Part shown: one piece after another, positions 27,548 through 35,528 of the stretch
How positions within the stretch are numbered: position 1 is the stretch's first letter
Layout: each line of letters starts with the position of its first letter
From: Wolinella succinogenes DSM 1740
Lineage (GTDB): Bacteria > Campylobacterota > Campylobacteria > Campylobacterales > Helicobacteraceae
Reading direction: 5' to 3'
DNA length: 64,000 nucleotides
NCBI RefSeq assembly: GCF_000196135.1
Contig: NC_005090.1
Coordinates: forward strand, 506,001-570,000
The notes under the pieces: generated by a model
Seen by the model: the letters and a program-made list of their open reading frames with translations, nothing else
Told to the model about the DNA's origin: nothing
The model's database searches: none
Made by a program: the position numbers and the translations under genes

Positions 27548-29295
27548 TCAAACAGAGAATCGGCGATCGACTCATTGATGCAGGACTCATCACCAAGGAG
27601 CAATTAGAGGGCGCCCTAAAAGAGCAACAAAAACAGCAAAAGCGCAAAAAAATCGTGCGTGTGCTGGTCGATCTTGGGTTTTTAGATGAGGGGAATTTGC
27701 TGGACTTTTTTGTCGAGCAGTGCAAGATGGGGCACCTAGAGCTAGAATCAATCATCGAGGATTTTCCTGCGAGTGAAGAGGAGATTTTGCAGCAGGTCGC
27801 CAAAAAGCTAGAGATGGAGTTTGTCGATCTTGATCAGGTGGCAATCGACCCTTTGGTGGTGGAATACACCCCGTTTGCTCAGATCAAGCGTCTCTATGCC
27901 TTTCCTTTTAAAGAGAGTGAGCGAGAGATTACGGTGGTGCTCATTAACCCCTTTGATCTTAATGTCAAGGAGACCTTTCAGCGACTCATCCGCAAAAAAC
28001 CCCTCAACTACGCCATCGCTCGCAAAGAGCAATTCATCGCTGCCCTCTCTCGTCTAGAGCTTAATGATGGCATCAAGGATCTCGTGGCTCGTATCAGGCG
28101 AGAGATTAAAAGCGGCGCTGGAGACACAGGGGATGATTCTTCAAGCATCACCAAGCTTATCGAGGTGGTTTTCAGCTATGCTATCTCTCAGCGCGCCAGC
28201 GATGTTCACATTGAGGCCAATGAGCTTAGTTGCGTGGTGAGAATCCGAATCGATGGAATCATGACGGAGAGCTTCCGCTTTGATAAAGACCTCTTTGCCC
28301 CCCTCGCCTCTAGGATCAAGCTCCTCTCCAACCTTGACATCGCCGAGAAGCGCAAGCCTCAAGATGGTCGATTCTCTTCGGTGTTTGAGGGGAGGGAGTA
28401 TGACTTTAGGGTCTCGACCCTGCCTATCATCACAGGAGAGTCGATTGTCGCGAGGATCTTGGACAAAAGCAAGGTGCTAGTGGAGCTAGAGCAGCTTGGA
28501 ATCTCGCCTCTTAATTATGAGCGCTTCAAAAAGACCATCAAAGCCCCCTATGGAATCGTCTTTGTCACTGGACCTACGGGCAGCGGGAAGACCACCACGC
28601 TCTACGCGGCGATTAACGCCATTAAAAGCGTGGCACAGAAGATCATCACGGTTGAAGACCCTGTGGAGTATCAAATGGGGCTTATTCAGCAGGTGATGGT
28701 GAATGAAAAGGCGGGCTTGACCTTTGCGGGCGCGCTAAGAAGCATCCTTAGACAGGACCCTGATATTATCATGGTGGGGGAGATACGCGACAAAGAGACA
28801 CTCCAAATCGCTATCCAAGCCGCCCTCACGGGGCATCTTGTCCTCTCCACCCTCCACACCAACGATGCCATCAGCGGAATCACGCGACTGCTTGACATGG
28901 GGATTGAGAACTTCTTCATCGGCTCAGCCATTAGTGGTATTCAGGCTCAGCGCCTCGTGCGTAAGCTCTGCCCTCATTGCCGCTATGAGGTGGAGATTCC
29001 TCAAGGGTTGGTGGAGGAGCTCAAGCCCTATCTTCCTGAAGATTATCGATTTTACAAGTCACATGGGTGCAAAAAGTGCAACATGGCAGGCTACATGGGG
29101 CGCGAAGTGATCTCGGAGGTGGTGATGGCCAATGAAGAGATTAAACGCCTCATCGTCAATGGTGCCTCCAAAGATGAGCTTCTCAAAGAGGCCAAACGAG
29201 ATGGCTTTGTCTCAATGTTTGAGGATGGATTGCAAAAGGCTTTGGCGGGCGTGACGAGCCTTGATGAAGTCTATCGAGTCGCTAAACTCTCATGA
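27544..29295 (+). CDS. Pilus extension ATPase, MshE/PilB/GspE family
   Basis: Hexameric motor that assembles the pilus. 583 residues. The N-terminus has two MshEN-type c-di-GMP motifs: RIGDRLIDAGLITKEQLEGA and on to Q28, and a weaker one at 36-59. The core has Walker A GPTGSGKTTT near residue 341, Walker B DPDIIMVGEIRD, His box LVLSTLHTNDA, and a tetracysteine zinc site (CPHC ... CKKC) near residues 477-518. 4-bp overlaps on both sides place it in the assembly operon. Confidence 0.92.
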   Translation: MIKQRIGDRLIDAGLITKEQLEGALKEQQKQQKRKKIVRVLVDLGFLDEGNLLDFFVEQCKMGHLELESIIEDFPASEEEILQQVAKKLEMEFVDLDQVAIDPLVVEYTPFAQIKRLYAFPFKESEREITVVLINPFDLNVKETFQRLIRKKPLNYAIARKEQFIAALSRLELNDGIKDLVARIRREIKSGAGDTGDDSSSITKLIEVVFSYAISQRASDVHIEANELSCVVRIRIDGIMTESFRFDKDLFAPLASRIKLLSNLDIAEKRKPQDGRFSSVFEGREYDFRVSTLPIITGESIVARILDKSKVLVELEQLGISPLNYERFKKTIKAPYGIVFVTGPTGSGKTTTLYAAINAIKSVAQKIITVEDPVEYQMGLIQQVMVNEKAGLTFAGALRSILRQDPDIIMVGEIRDKETLQIAIQAALTGHLVLSTLHTNDAISGITRLLDMGIENFFIGSAISGIQAQRLVRKLCPHCRYEVEIPQGLVEELKPYLPEDYRFYKSHGCKKCNMAGYMGREVISEVVMANEEIKRLIVNGASKDELLKEAKRDGFVSMFEDGLQKALAGVTSLDEVYRVAKLS

Positions 29296-30539
29296 AGTAT
29301 TTCAAAGTTACCACTCTTGCCAAGGGAAAGCGGCGTCAGGTGATCGTCTCTGCCTCATCCAAAGAGGAGGCACTAAGAAAAATGCGCGAGGAGAAGCGCG
29401 GAAAAGTCCTCACAGCCAAAGAGGTGAGCGCCCCTTTGGAGATGAAGATCAAAGAATCGGTGCTCTATTTTTGGGACTCGATTCGGGGGAAGAATCGGGT
29501 GAAGCTAGAGGATATGATTCCTGCATTTCGCCAAATGTCACTCATGCTTAACGCGGGAATCTCTATCCATGCGACCATCGAAGATTTGATCGTATTCTCA
29601 GCCAACGAGCGGCTGAAGCTCATTTTTCGCGATGTTTTATCTGGAATCAATAGCGGAAAAAGTCTGAGCGAGGCCTTTGGGGCATACCAAGAAGATCTTG
29701 GAAGCCTAAGTCTCTCGCTCATTTCGCTAGGTGAGCAGACGGGAAGTCTCTCTCATGCGCTCGCCATGCTTGCCGAGACGCTCGAAGAGATTCGAAGCAA
29801 TATGGCTAAGTTCAAAAAGGCACTCCGCTATCCCACGATGGTGATTGGAGCGATGGCAATCGCCTTTGTATTGTTGATTGTGATGGTGATCCCGAAGTTT
29901 AAAGCGATTTTTGACAGCTTTAACGCCGAGCTTCCTTTGCCCACGCGATTCCTTCTTCAGACGGAGCATATCCTCTCTAATTATGGATGGATGATTTTGG
30001 CAGGGCTTATCACGGGAGTGTGGTGGATTAAACGACGCTATCGCTCTTCAGCAGCCTTCAAAAAGCGACTGGATACTTGGAGCCTAAAGATTAAATTGCT
30101 GGGCGATATTATCTTTTTGCATGCGATGAATCAATACGTCTCCACCCTCTCTCTACTGCTTAAGGCGGGAATCTCCTTGGAAGAGGCACTTGAATCAGGA
30201 AGCGGAATGACGGGCAATGAGCATTTGAGGGAGAAGTTTGAAGGGGTGAGTGATGCGATTAGGCGTGGAGTGGGTTTGACGGAAGCCTTCAGGGAGACCC
30301 ATCTTTTTGAGCCAACCACTCTTCAGATGATCAATACGGGTGAGCAGAGTGGAGACTTGGATCAGATGCTAGGAGTGGCGGCCAACTACTACAAGATGCG
30401 CTATGACAATATCATTGACAATCTTTCCGCCTATATTGAGCCTATTTTAACCGCTTTTATTGCGGGCATGGTTCTGCTTTTAGCGCTTGGAATCTTCATG
30501 CCAATGTGGGATTTAGCAGGGGCAGCTAGAGGAGGGTGA
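29292..30539 (+). CDS. Pilus inner-membrane platform protein, MshG/PilC/GspF family
   Basis: 415 residues, the usual GspF length. Two repeated GspF domains, each with FRQMSLMLNAGISI-like and NQYVSTLSLLLKAGISL-like helices, and three membrane segments (about 174-196, 222-243, 375-398). It anchors the assembly and retraction ATPases. Last gene of the plus-strand pilus operon; a hairpin follows directly. Confidence 0.92.
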   Translation: MKYFKVTTLAKGKRRQVIVSASSKEEALRKMREEKRGKVLTAKEVSAPLEMKIKESVLYFWDSIRGKNRVKLEDMIPAFRQMSLMLNAGISIHATIEDLIVFSANERLKLIFRDVLSGINSGKSLSEAFGAYQEDLGSLSLSLISLGEQTGSLSHALAMLAETLEEIRSNMAKFKKALRYPTMVIGAMAIAFVLLIVMVIPKFKAIFDSFNAELPLPTRFLLQTEHILSNYGWMILAGLITGVWWIKRRYRSSAAFKKRLDTWSLKIKLLGDIIFLHAMNQYVSTLSLLLKAGISLEEALESGSGMTGNEHLREKFEGVSDAIRRGVGLTEAFRETHLFEPTTLQMINTGEQSGDLDQMLGVAANYYKMRYDNIIDNLSAYIEPILTAFIAGMVLLLALGIFMPMWDLAGAARGG

Positions 30540-30545
30540 GGGGAA

Positions 30546-30572
30546 GAGGCTTTGATCAAAAAACAAAGCCTC
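30546..30572. terminator. Hairpin between convergent pilus and fur genes
   Basis: Perfect 9-bp stem GAGGCTTTG / CAAAGCCTC with a 9-base AT-rich loop, in the 48-bp gap between two convergent genes. No U-run follows on either strand, so termination would need help or be weak. Confidence 0.5.
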
Positions 30573-30587
30573 CAAAGAAGAGGGTCG

Positions 30588-30992
30588 CTATTTAGCTTGG
30601 CACTCTGGACAGAGGCCAATCATGGCCAAAGAAGCCTCTCTGATTTGATAGCCACTCTCTTTGATACAATTTTGCATAAGCTCATCGTAGGAGATGTGGA
30701 GGTCTTCGATCTTCCCGCACTTCTCACAGACAAGATGGACGTGAGGATGACGACATAGCTCATATTTTTGTTTTTGGTTAGGAACTTTGAGCTCCCGAAC
30801 GATATTGGCCTCTTGCATAGAGGTGAGATTTTTATAGATCGTTGCTAGAGACATAGAGGGGTAGAGTGTTTTGATATTTTCGTAAATATCCTCAATATTA
30901 ATGTGACCCGCCTTATGAATCTCCTGCAAAATCGCCATACGCTGAGGCGTGACCTTGAGATGATTCTCTTTGAGTAGTTCTTCAAAATTCAT
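30588..30992 (-). CDS. Fur-family metalloregulator
   Basis: 134 residues from ATG 30992; the open frame extends upstream but MNFEELLKENHLKVTPQRMA is the normal Fur-family start. Winged helix with SLATIYKNLTSM as recognition helix. Metal sites: HPHVHLVCEKCG with a CxxC pair, and CPEC near the C-terminus as the second half of the structural zinc site. The form is closer to PerR or a PerR-like Fur than to classical Fur, but peroxide or iron sensing cannot be decided from the sequence alone. Confidence 0.85.
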   Translation of the reverse strand: MNFEELLKENHLKVTPQRMAILQEIHKAGHINIEDIYENIKTLYPSMSLATIYKNLTSMQEANIVRELKVPNQKQKYELCRHPHVHLVCEKCGKIEDLHISYDELMQNCIKESGYQIREASLAMIGLCPECQAK

Positions 30993-31038
30993 GGCTTGTT
31001 CCTTTGGAGCGATTAAGAGGAGCAAAATGCATCCATAG

Positions 31039-31044
31039 ATTATA
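31039..31044 (-). promoter_or_regulatory. Candidate -10 element for the Fur-family gene
   Basis: TATAAT on the minus strand within the 10-bp perfect palindrome GATTATAATC (31038-31047), 47 bp before the start codon. The palindrome over the -10 could be an autoregulatory site. Confidence 0.42.
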
Positions 31045-31088
31045 ATCACTCGGCTCTTTTTTCGCAAGGTTAGCAGAAAAAGAAAAGA

Positions 31089-31114
31089 TTGTCAATAATA
31101 AAAATTATCAACAA
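31089..31114. promoter_or_regulatory. Imperfect inverted repeat in the fur-ffh intergenic region
   Basis: Arms TTGTCAATAAT and ATTATCAACAA (9 of 11 pairs) around AAAA. It lies upstream of the Fur-family gene in a 266-bp divergent region that holds no gene. AT-rich inverted repeats of this kind are typical Fur/PerR operators, but no direct match to a consensus is claimed. Confidence 0.35.
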
Positions 31115-31181
31115 ATATTGGTAGAGAAAAAATTCATGGCTTTCATTTAAGCTTTTATAGAGTTTTAAAGCTCTTTTTAGA

Positions 31182-31187
31182 TACAAT
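31182..31187 (+). promoter_or_regulatory. Candidate -10 element (TACAAT) for ffh
   Basis: TACAAT within AGATACAATCG, 72 bp before the ffh start and after a T-rich stretch. The same AGATACAATC string occurs before pycB and the M48 protease gene. Confidence 0.45.
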
Positions 31188-31258
31188 CGCAGACTTTTTA
31201 GGAATTCTTCGTGCGTTTGGCGCTATTTTTGACTATTTTTTAAGGAAGGAGTCGCTTT

Positions 31259-32599
31259 TTGTTTGACACGCTGACCGAATCGTTTCGAGGGGCTATCAAT
31301 AAGATTCGTTTTCACGATGATGAAAAGTCTCTAAAAAAGGCTCTAGAGGAGCTTAAAAAAGCTCTACTCAAGGCCGATGTCCACTATAAAGCGGTCAAAG
31401 ACCTCCTTAAAACCGTTGAAAATGAAACCAAAGCCAAAGGGATTGGTAAAGAGAGTTTTTTGAGTGCTCTGCGCCAAGGACTTTTGGAGATTCTTCAAAC
31501 CAGTGGCTCCCAAGGATTTGTGTTTGCCTCAAAGCCTCCGACTGTTGTTTTGATGGCGGGACTTCAGGGAAGCGGTAAGACTACCACGACGGCCAAGCTC
31601 GCCTCTTTTTTAAAGACCAAAGGCAAAAAAGTACTGATGGCGGCTTGCGACCTCCAGCGACTAGCGGCGGTGGAGCAGCTCAAACAGTTGAGCGCTCAGA
31701 TCGAGGTTGACCTCTATCATGAAGAGGAGAGTGCCAATCCCGTGCAGATCGCTAAAAACGCCCTTCATCGAGCCAATGAAGGGCTTTATGATGTTCTTTT
31801 GGTGGACACCGCGGGACGATTGGCGATTGATGAAGCGCTCATGCAAGAGCTAAAGAGCGTCAAAGAGGCAATTCATCCCCACGAGGTCTTCTATGTGGCC
31901 GATAGCTTGAGCGGACAGGATGGAGTGCGAAGTGCAGAGCGATTCCACCAAGAGATGGCGCTAAGTGGTGTGATTTTGAGTAAGTTTGATGGCGATAGTA
32001 AAGGGGGCGTGGCGCTCTCGATTGCTTATCAGATCGGGATTCCTCTGCGCTTCATCGGAAGTGGAGAGAAGATTCCTGATTTGGATCCTTTCTTGCCTGA
32101 CCGAATCGTCAATCGCCTTATGGGGGCGGGTGATATCGAATCTCTTGCAGAGAAGACCTCAGCGGTGATCAGCGAGAAAGAGGCCAAAAACCTCACCAAA
32201 AAGATTAAAAAGGGTGAATTTAACTTTAATGACTTTTTGGCGCAGATGGACAATATGAAAAAGCTCGGCTCCATGCAGTCGATTCTCTCGATGTTGCCTG
32301 GTATGGGAAGCATGGCGAGCGCGCTCAAGGATGTCGATTTAGATAATTCGCGTGAAATTAAGCAGATACGGGCAATGGTAGCCTCTATGACCCCCAAAGA
32401 GAGAGAAGACCCTTCGCTTCTTAATGGAAGTCGGCGCAAAAGAATCGCTCTTGGCTCAGGGATGGAGGTGGCGGATGTGAATCGCGTCATCAAGCAGTTT
32501 GATGGAGCGGCTAAGATGGCGAAGAAGTTCTCGGGCAAGCGGGGTATGCAAGACCTCATGGGCCTTATGAATCAATCCAAAATGGGGCGCTTGGGCTAG
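31259..32599 (+). CDS. ffh: Signal recognition particle protein Ffh
   Basis: GTPase that targets nascent membrane and secreted proteins. 446 residues from a TTG with AAGGAAGGAG upstream. N domain, then G domain with GLQGSGKTTTTAKLA from residue 101, DTAGRL as G3 and SKFDGDSKGG as G4 region. A Met-rich M domain closes the protein (DNMKKLGSMQSILSMLPGMG). Leads the ffh-rpsP-khpA-rimM-trmD-rplS group common in bacteria. Confidence 0.97.
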   Translation: MFDTLTESFRGAINKIRFHDDEKSLKKALEELKKALLKADVHYKAVKDLLKTVENETKAKGIGKESFLSALRQGLLEILQTSGSQGFVFASKPPTVVLMAGLQGSGKTTTTAKLASFLKTKGKKVLMAACDLQRLAAVEQLKQLSAQIEVDLYHEEESANPVQIAKNALHRANEGLYDVLLVDTAGRLAIDEALMQELKSVKEAIHPHEVFYVADSLSGQDGVRSAERFHQEMALSGVILSKFDGDSKGGVALSIAYQIGIPLRFIGSGEKIPDLDPFLPDRIVNRLMGAGDIESLAEKTSAVISEKEAKNLTKKIKKGEFNFNDFLAQMDNMKKLGSMQSILSMLPGMGSMASALKDVDLDNSREIKQIRAMVASMTPKEREDPSLLNGSRRKRIALGSGMEVADVNRVIKQFDGAAKMAKKFSGKRGMQDLMGLMNQSKMGRLG

Positions 32600-32606
32600 T
32601 TTAAGC

Positions 32607-32640
32607 CTTAGCCTAGAGCATTGAGGTGTTTTAGGCTAAG
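32607..32640 (+). terminator. Hairpin between ffh and rpsP
   Basis: Perfect 9-bp stem CTTAGCCTA / TAGGCTAAG with a 16-base loop, just after ffh. An A/T-rich tract with a T run follows about 25 bases later. It could be a weak terminator or an attenuator before the ribosomal protein genes. Confidence 0.4.
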
Positions 32641-32699
32641 ATTTAAGCGATTAAATCTAAAAAAATTTTTAACACAACTCAATATCAGGGAGAAACAAT

Positions 32700-32933
32700 A
32701 TGGCAACCGTTATAAGATTGACAAGACTTGGACGAAAGAAGAAACCTTTTTACCGAATGGTCGTGACTGACAGCCGCAAGAGAAGAGATGGGGGCTGGGT
32801 TGAGGCGATTGGATACTATAATCCTCTAGCAGAGACTCCTGTCGTGAAGTTTGATGCAGAGCGACTCAAGTATTGGGTGAGCGTAGGCGCTAAGATGAGT
32901 GATCGCGTTGCGACGCTCACGGCTTCTAAGTAA
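32700..32933 (+). CDS. rpsP: 30S ribosomal protein S16
   Basis: 77 residues. Conserved S16 pattern: [20 protein letters not shown] at the N-terminus, [18 protein letters not shown] in the middle and the [10 protein letters not shown] segment. RBS AGGGAGA lies 6-7 bases before the ATG. Start of the ribosome and tRNA-modification run. Confidence 0.97.
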   Translation: MATVIRLTRLGRKKKPFYRMVVTDSRKRRDGGWVEAIGYYNPLAETPVVKFDAERLKYWVSVGAKMSDRVATLTASK

Positions 32934-32955
32934 GTTTTGATACAGGGGATCAGGG

Positions 32956-33198
32956 TTGGTTGAGACTTTCATCGAGGAGTACGCCAAGAAGATCGCACTA
33001 GATGCCGATAAGATTAGGGTAGTGAGAGAGGAGATGGAAGAGCATTTTTCTCAAATCACCATCTTTGCTTCCAGCCAAGATGCAGGAAGATTGATCGGCA
33101 AGGATGGGCGAATGATTGGCGCGCTTAAAACCTTGGTCTCTGGCTGTAAAGCCAAGGATGGATTCTCCTATAAAATCATCGTCAAGGCGATTGATTAA
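32956..33198 (+). CDS. khpA: RNA-binding KH-domain protein KhpA
   Basis: Small KH protein that acts as an RNA chaperone or regulator in other bacteria. 80 residues from a TTG with AGGGGATCAGGG upstream. The KH loop is GRLIGKDGRMI at about residues 47-57. Its place between rpsP and rimM is conserved in many bacteria. Confidence 0.9.
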   Translation: MVETFIEEYAKKIALDADKIRVVREEMEEHFSQITIFASSQDAGRLIGKDGRMIGALKTLVSGCKAKDGFSYKIIVKAID

Positions 33199-33200
33199 TT

Positions 33201-33722
33201 TTGGAGAGAATCGAGGTGGCTCGTTTCGGTCGAGCCGTGGGACTTAAAGGAGAGGTCAAGCTCCATCTCTTGACTGACTTTCCCGAGACACTCAAAGGGG
33301 GCAAATCCTTCCTTTGGGAGAAGGGAACTTTGACGCTTCGGTCATTCAATCCTCACTCCAATCAGGCGCGCTTTGATGAGATTAATAGTCGCGAAGAGGC
33401 CGCTTTGCTCACCAATCATCTGCTTTACACCACCATGGAAAAAACTCTGCAGGAGTGCACCCTGGAAGAGGGCGAGCATTTTTGGTTTGAGATCGTAGGG
33501 TGTGAGGTGATGGAAGAGGGCGAGCGGCTTGGTAAGGTGGAGGGAATCGAGCGGCTTGGTGCGGTGGACTACCTCATCATTCAAACCGATCCTCTCCTTC
33601 AGAAAGCGCTTGGAATCAAGCGCTTTCTGGTGCCCTATATCGATCGATTCGTGCTTTTGGCGGATGTGAAGAATCGTCTTGTTGAGTGCAGCGGAGCCAA
33701 GGGAATCTTGGAGGCGAGCTAG
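33201..33722 (+). CDS. rimM: Ribosome maturation factor RimM
   Basis: Helps 30S assembly by acting on the S19 region. 173 residues from a TTG. The N-terminal domain has the family GRAVGLKGEVKLHLLTDFPE segment, and the PRC-barrel domain at the C-terminus has the FLVPYIDRFV pattern. It contains a perfect 13-bp inverted repeat near its 3' end. Stop overlaps the trmD GTG by 1 bp. Confidence 0.95.
   Translation: MERIEVARFGRAVGLKGEVKLHLLTDFPETLKGGKSFLWEKGTLTLRSFNPHSNQARFDEINSREEAALLTNHLLYTTMEKTLQECTLEEGEHFWFEIVGCEVMEEGERLGKVEGIERLGAVDYLIIQTDPLLQKALGIKRFLVPYIDRFVLLADVKNRLVECSGAKGILEAS
33600..33629 (+). repeat. Perfect 13-bp inverted repeat inside rimM
   Basis: CAGAAAGCGCTTG, loop GAAT, CAAGCGCTTTCTG. 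It encodes the QKALGIKRFLV segment of RimM and lies 93 bp before the rimM stop. The arms pair without mismatch, which should form a stable mRNA hairpin. No U-run follows. Confidence 0.9.
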
Positions 33723-34435
33723 TGAAATTCAGCTTTTTCACGCTCTTTCCTTCGCTTATTTCGGGTTATTTTGAGGATTCGATTCTTAAAAGAGCTAGAG
33801 ATGAGGGAAGAATCGAGATTGAGTGGGTCAACTTTCGAGAGTTTAGCCAAGACCGCTTCAAAAAGGTGGATGAATATCAAATCGGCGGAGGGGCGGGTTT
33901 GGTGATTGAGCCTAGGGTCGTCACCCAAGCCATTTCGGAGCTTAAAGCAAAGAATCAAGACGCCAAAATCCTCTTCTTGCTCCCTGCTGGCAAGCCTTTC
34001 ACCCATCAAGACGCGTGCCGACTGGCTCAAAAAGAGAGCCATTTAGTGCTTGTGTGCGGGCGCTATGAGGGGATTGATGAGAGGGCGATAGAGGCAAATG
34101 CTGATGAAGTTTTCTGCATGGGGGACTATATCCTAACGGGCGGAGAGATTGCAGCTTTGGCTCTGTGCGATGCGGTTTCAAGACAAATTCCCGGAGTGCT
34201 TGGAAATGAAGAATCGCTTCAAGGGGAGAGCTTTGACTCTTTTTTGCTTGAAGCGCCCGTCTTTGCAAGGAGCAAAACCCCCGAGGGTCTAAGCGCTCCT
34301 TCAGAGTATTCAAAGGGTAATCACGCTAAAATCTGCGCCTTAAAAAGACGGCTATCTTTGGCGAAAACCCAATACTATAGACCGGATCTCTACAAAAAAT
34401 ATAAAATTCAAGAAAGCGACAAGGGCAAAAAATGA
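33722..34435 (+). CDS. trmD: tRNA (guanine-N1-)-methyltransferase TrmD
   Basis: Methylates G37 of tRNAs to prevent frameshifting. 237 residues from a GTG at the rimM stop; the longer open frame is not needed, since [21 protein letters not shown] is the family N-terminus. The knotted SPOUT fold signature [12 protein letters not shown] and GDYILTGGE are present. Overlaps rplS by 4 bp. Confidence 0.97.
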   Translation: MKFSFFTLFPSLISGYFEDSILKRARDEGRIEIEWVNFREFSQDRFKKVDEYQIGGGAGLVIEPRVVTQAISELKAKNQDAKILFLLPAGKPFTHQDACRLAQKESHLVLVCGRYEGIDERAIEANADEVFCMGDYILTGGEIAALALCDAVSRQIPGVLGNEESLQGESFDSFLLEAPVFARSKTPEGLSAPSEYSKGNHAKICALKRRLSLAKTQYYRPDLYKKYKIQESDKGKK

Positions 34436-34788
34436 GAAATCGATATATAGAGAGCTTTGAAAAAGCGCAAATCGCCGACAAAAACATTCCTCAGTTCAAA
34501 GCGGGTGACACTTTGCGTGTAGGCGTAAAGATCCAAGAGGGCGATAAGACAAGGGTTCAAAATTTTGAAGGTATCTGCATCTCTGTTCGTGGAACGGGCA
34601 CAGGCAAGACTTTCACTATCCGAAAGATGGGCGCCAACAATGTAGGCGTAGAGAGAATCTTCCCCCTTTATAGCGATAGCCTTGAGAGCGTGACTCTTCT
34701 TCGTGTGGGTCGAGTTCGAAGAGCCAAGCTCTACTATCTACGCGATCGAAGCGGTAAATCCGCGAGAATTAAGGAGCTCAGGAAGTAA
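34432..34788 (+). CDS. rplS: 50S ribosomal protein L19
   Basis: 118 residues. Typical L19 segments: [40 protein letters not shown] and [16 protein letters not shown], ending with [18 protein letters not shown]. Last gene of the ffh-rplS run. The following 26 bp before convergent cysE show no hairpin. Confidence 0.97.
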   Translation: MRNRYIESFEKAQIADKNIPQFKAGDTLRVGVKIQEGDKTRVQNFEGICISVRGTGTGKTFTIRKMGANNVGVERIFPLYSDSLESVTLLRVGRVRRAKLYYLRDRSGKSARIKELRK

Positions 34789-34814
34789 CTCTTCCTTCTC
34801 CCTCTCCTCTTCTT

Positions 34815-35528
34815 CTAGCTTCTTAAACTCTTCACAAACGATTCGTAAATTTTCTCTAACTCTTCGCCTCGACTGTCCAACTCTTTGTGATCGCTTTTGA
34901 GTGCATGCTCCAAAAGAGCGACTCGCTTGAGCAGGTATTCAAAGAGTTGTTTGTCAATATCAGGTAGTTTGCCCATGTCGCTTGGGTCTTTGCTCCGGCC
35001 TTTATCAATCACTCTAGCGGGAATGCCCACAGCGGTTGAATCGGCGGGAACACTCCGAATCACAACGGAGTTGGCACCAATTTTGGAATGGGCTCCAATG
35101 GTAATATTGCCGAGGATTTTCGCTCCCGCACCAATCACCACTCCCTCTTCGATGGTGGGATGGCGCTTGGTGCGCTCTAGGCTCACTCCTCCTAGGCTCA
35201 CCCCTTGATAAATGGTAACATCATCTCCTACGATAGCTGTCTCGCCGATGACCACGCCAATTCCATGATCGATAAAGACACGGCGCCCAATAGTGGCTCC
35301 GGGATGAATATCAATATTGGTCACAAACTGGTTGAAAGCCATAAGAATCCGCGCCACTACTCTAAAGCCTCGGCGGTGAAGAGCGTGGGCGAATCGATGG
35401 TGGACAATGGCGATGAGGCCTGGATAGTTGAAAAAGAGCTCGACTCTAGAGCGAATCGCGGGATCTTTTTCAAAAACAACGGCGAAGTCCTCTTTGATGA
35501 TCGAAAAGAACTCTCTAAGGCGACTCAC
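34815..35528 (-). CDS. cysE: Serine O-acetyltransferase CysE
   Basis: First step of cysteine synthesis, acetylating serine with acetyl-CoA. 237 residues from a GTG. N-terminal helical part (FFNYPGLIAIVHHRFAHALH), then left-handed beta-helix hexapeptides such as DIHPGATIGRRVFIDHGIGV, with the catalytic DH (IDHGIG). The C-terminal tail is longer than in short bacterial forms. GTGA overlap with the upstream speA suggests coupling. Confidence 0.94.
   Translation of the reverse strand: MSRLREFFSIIKEDFAVVFEKDPAIRSRVELFFNYPGLIAIVHHRFAHALHRRGFRVVARILMAFNQFVTNIDIHPGATIGRRVFIDHGIGVVIGETAIVGDDVTIYQGVSLGGVSLERTKRHPTIEEGVVIGAGAKILGNITIGAHSKIGANSVVIRSVPADSTAVGIPARVIDKGRSKDPSDMGKLPDIDKQLFEYLLKRVALLEHALKSDHKELDSRGEELEKIYESFVKSLRS

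Noticed and set aside
31661-32559. Minus-strand open frames opposite ffh
   Set aside because: Ffh is unmistakable on the plus strand and the antisense readings show no domain pattern.
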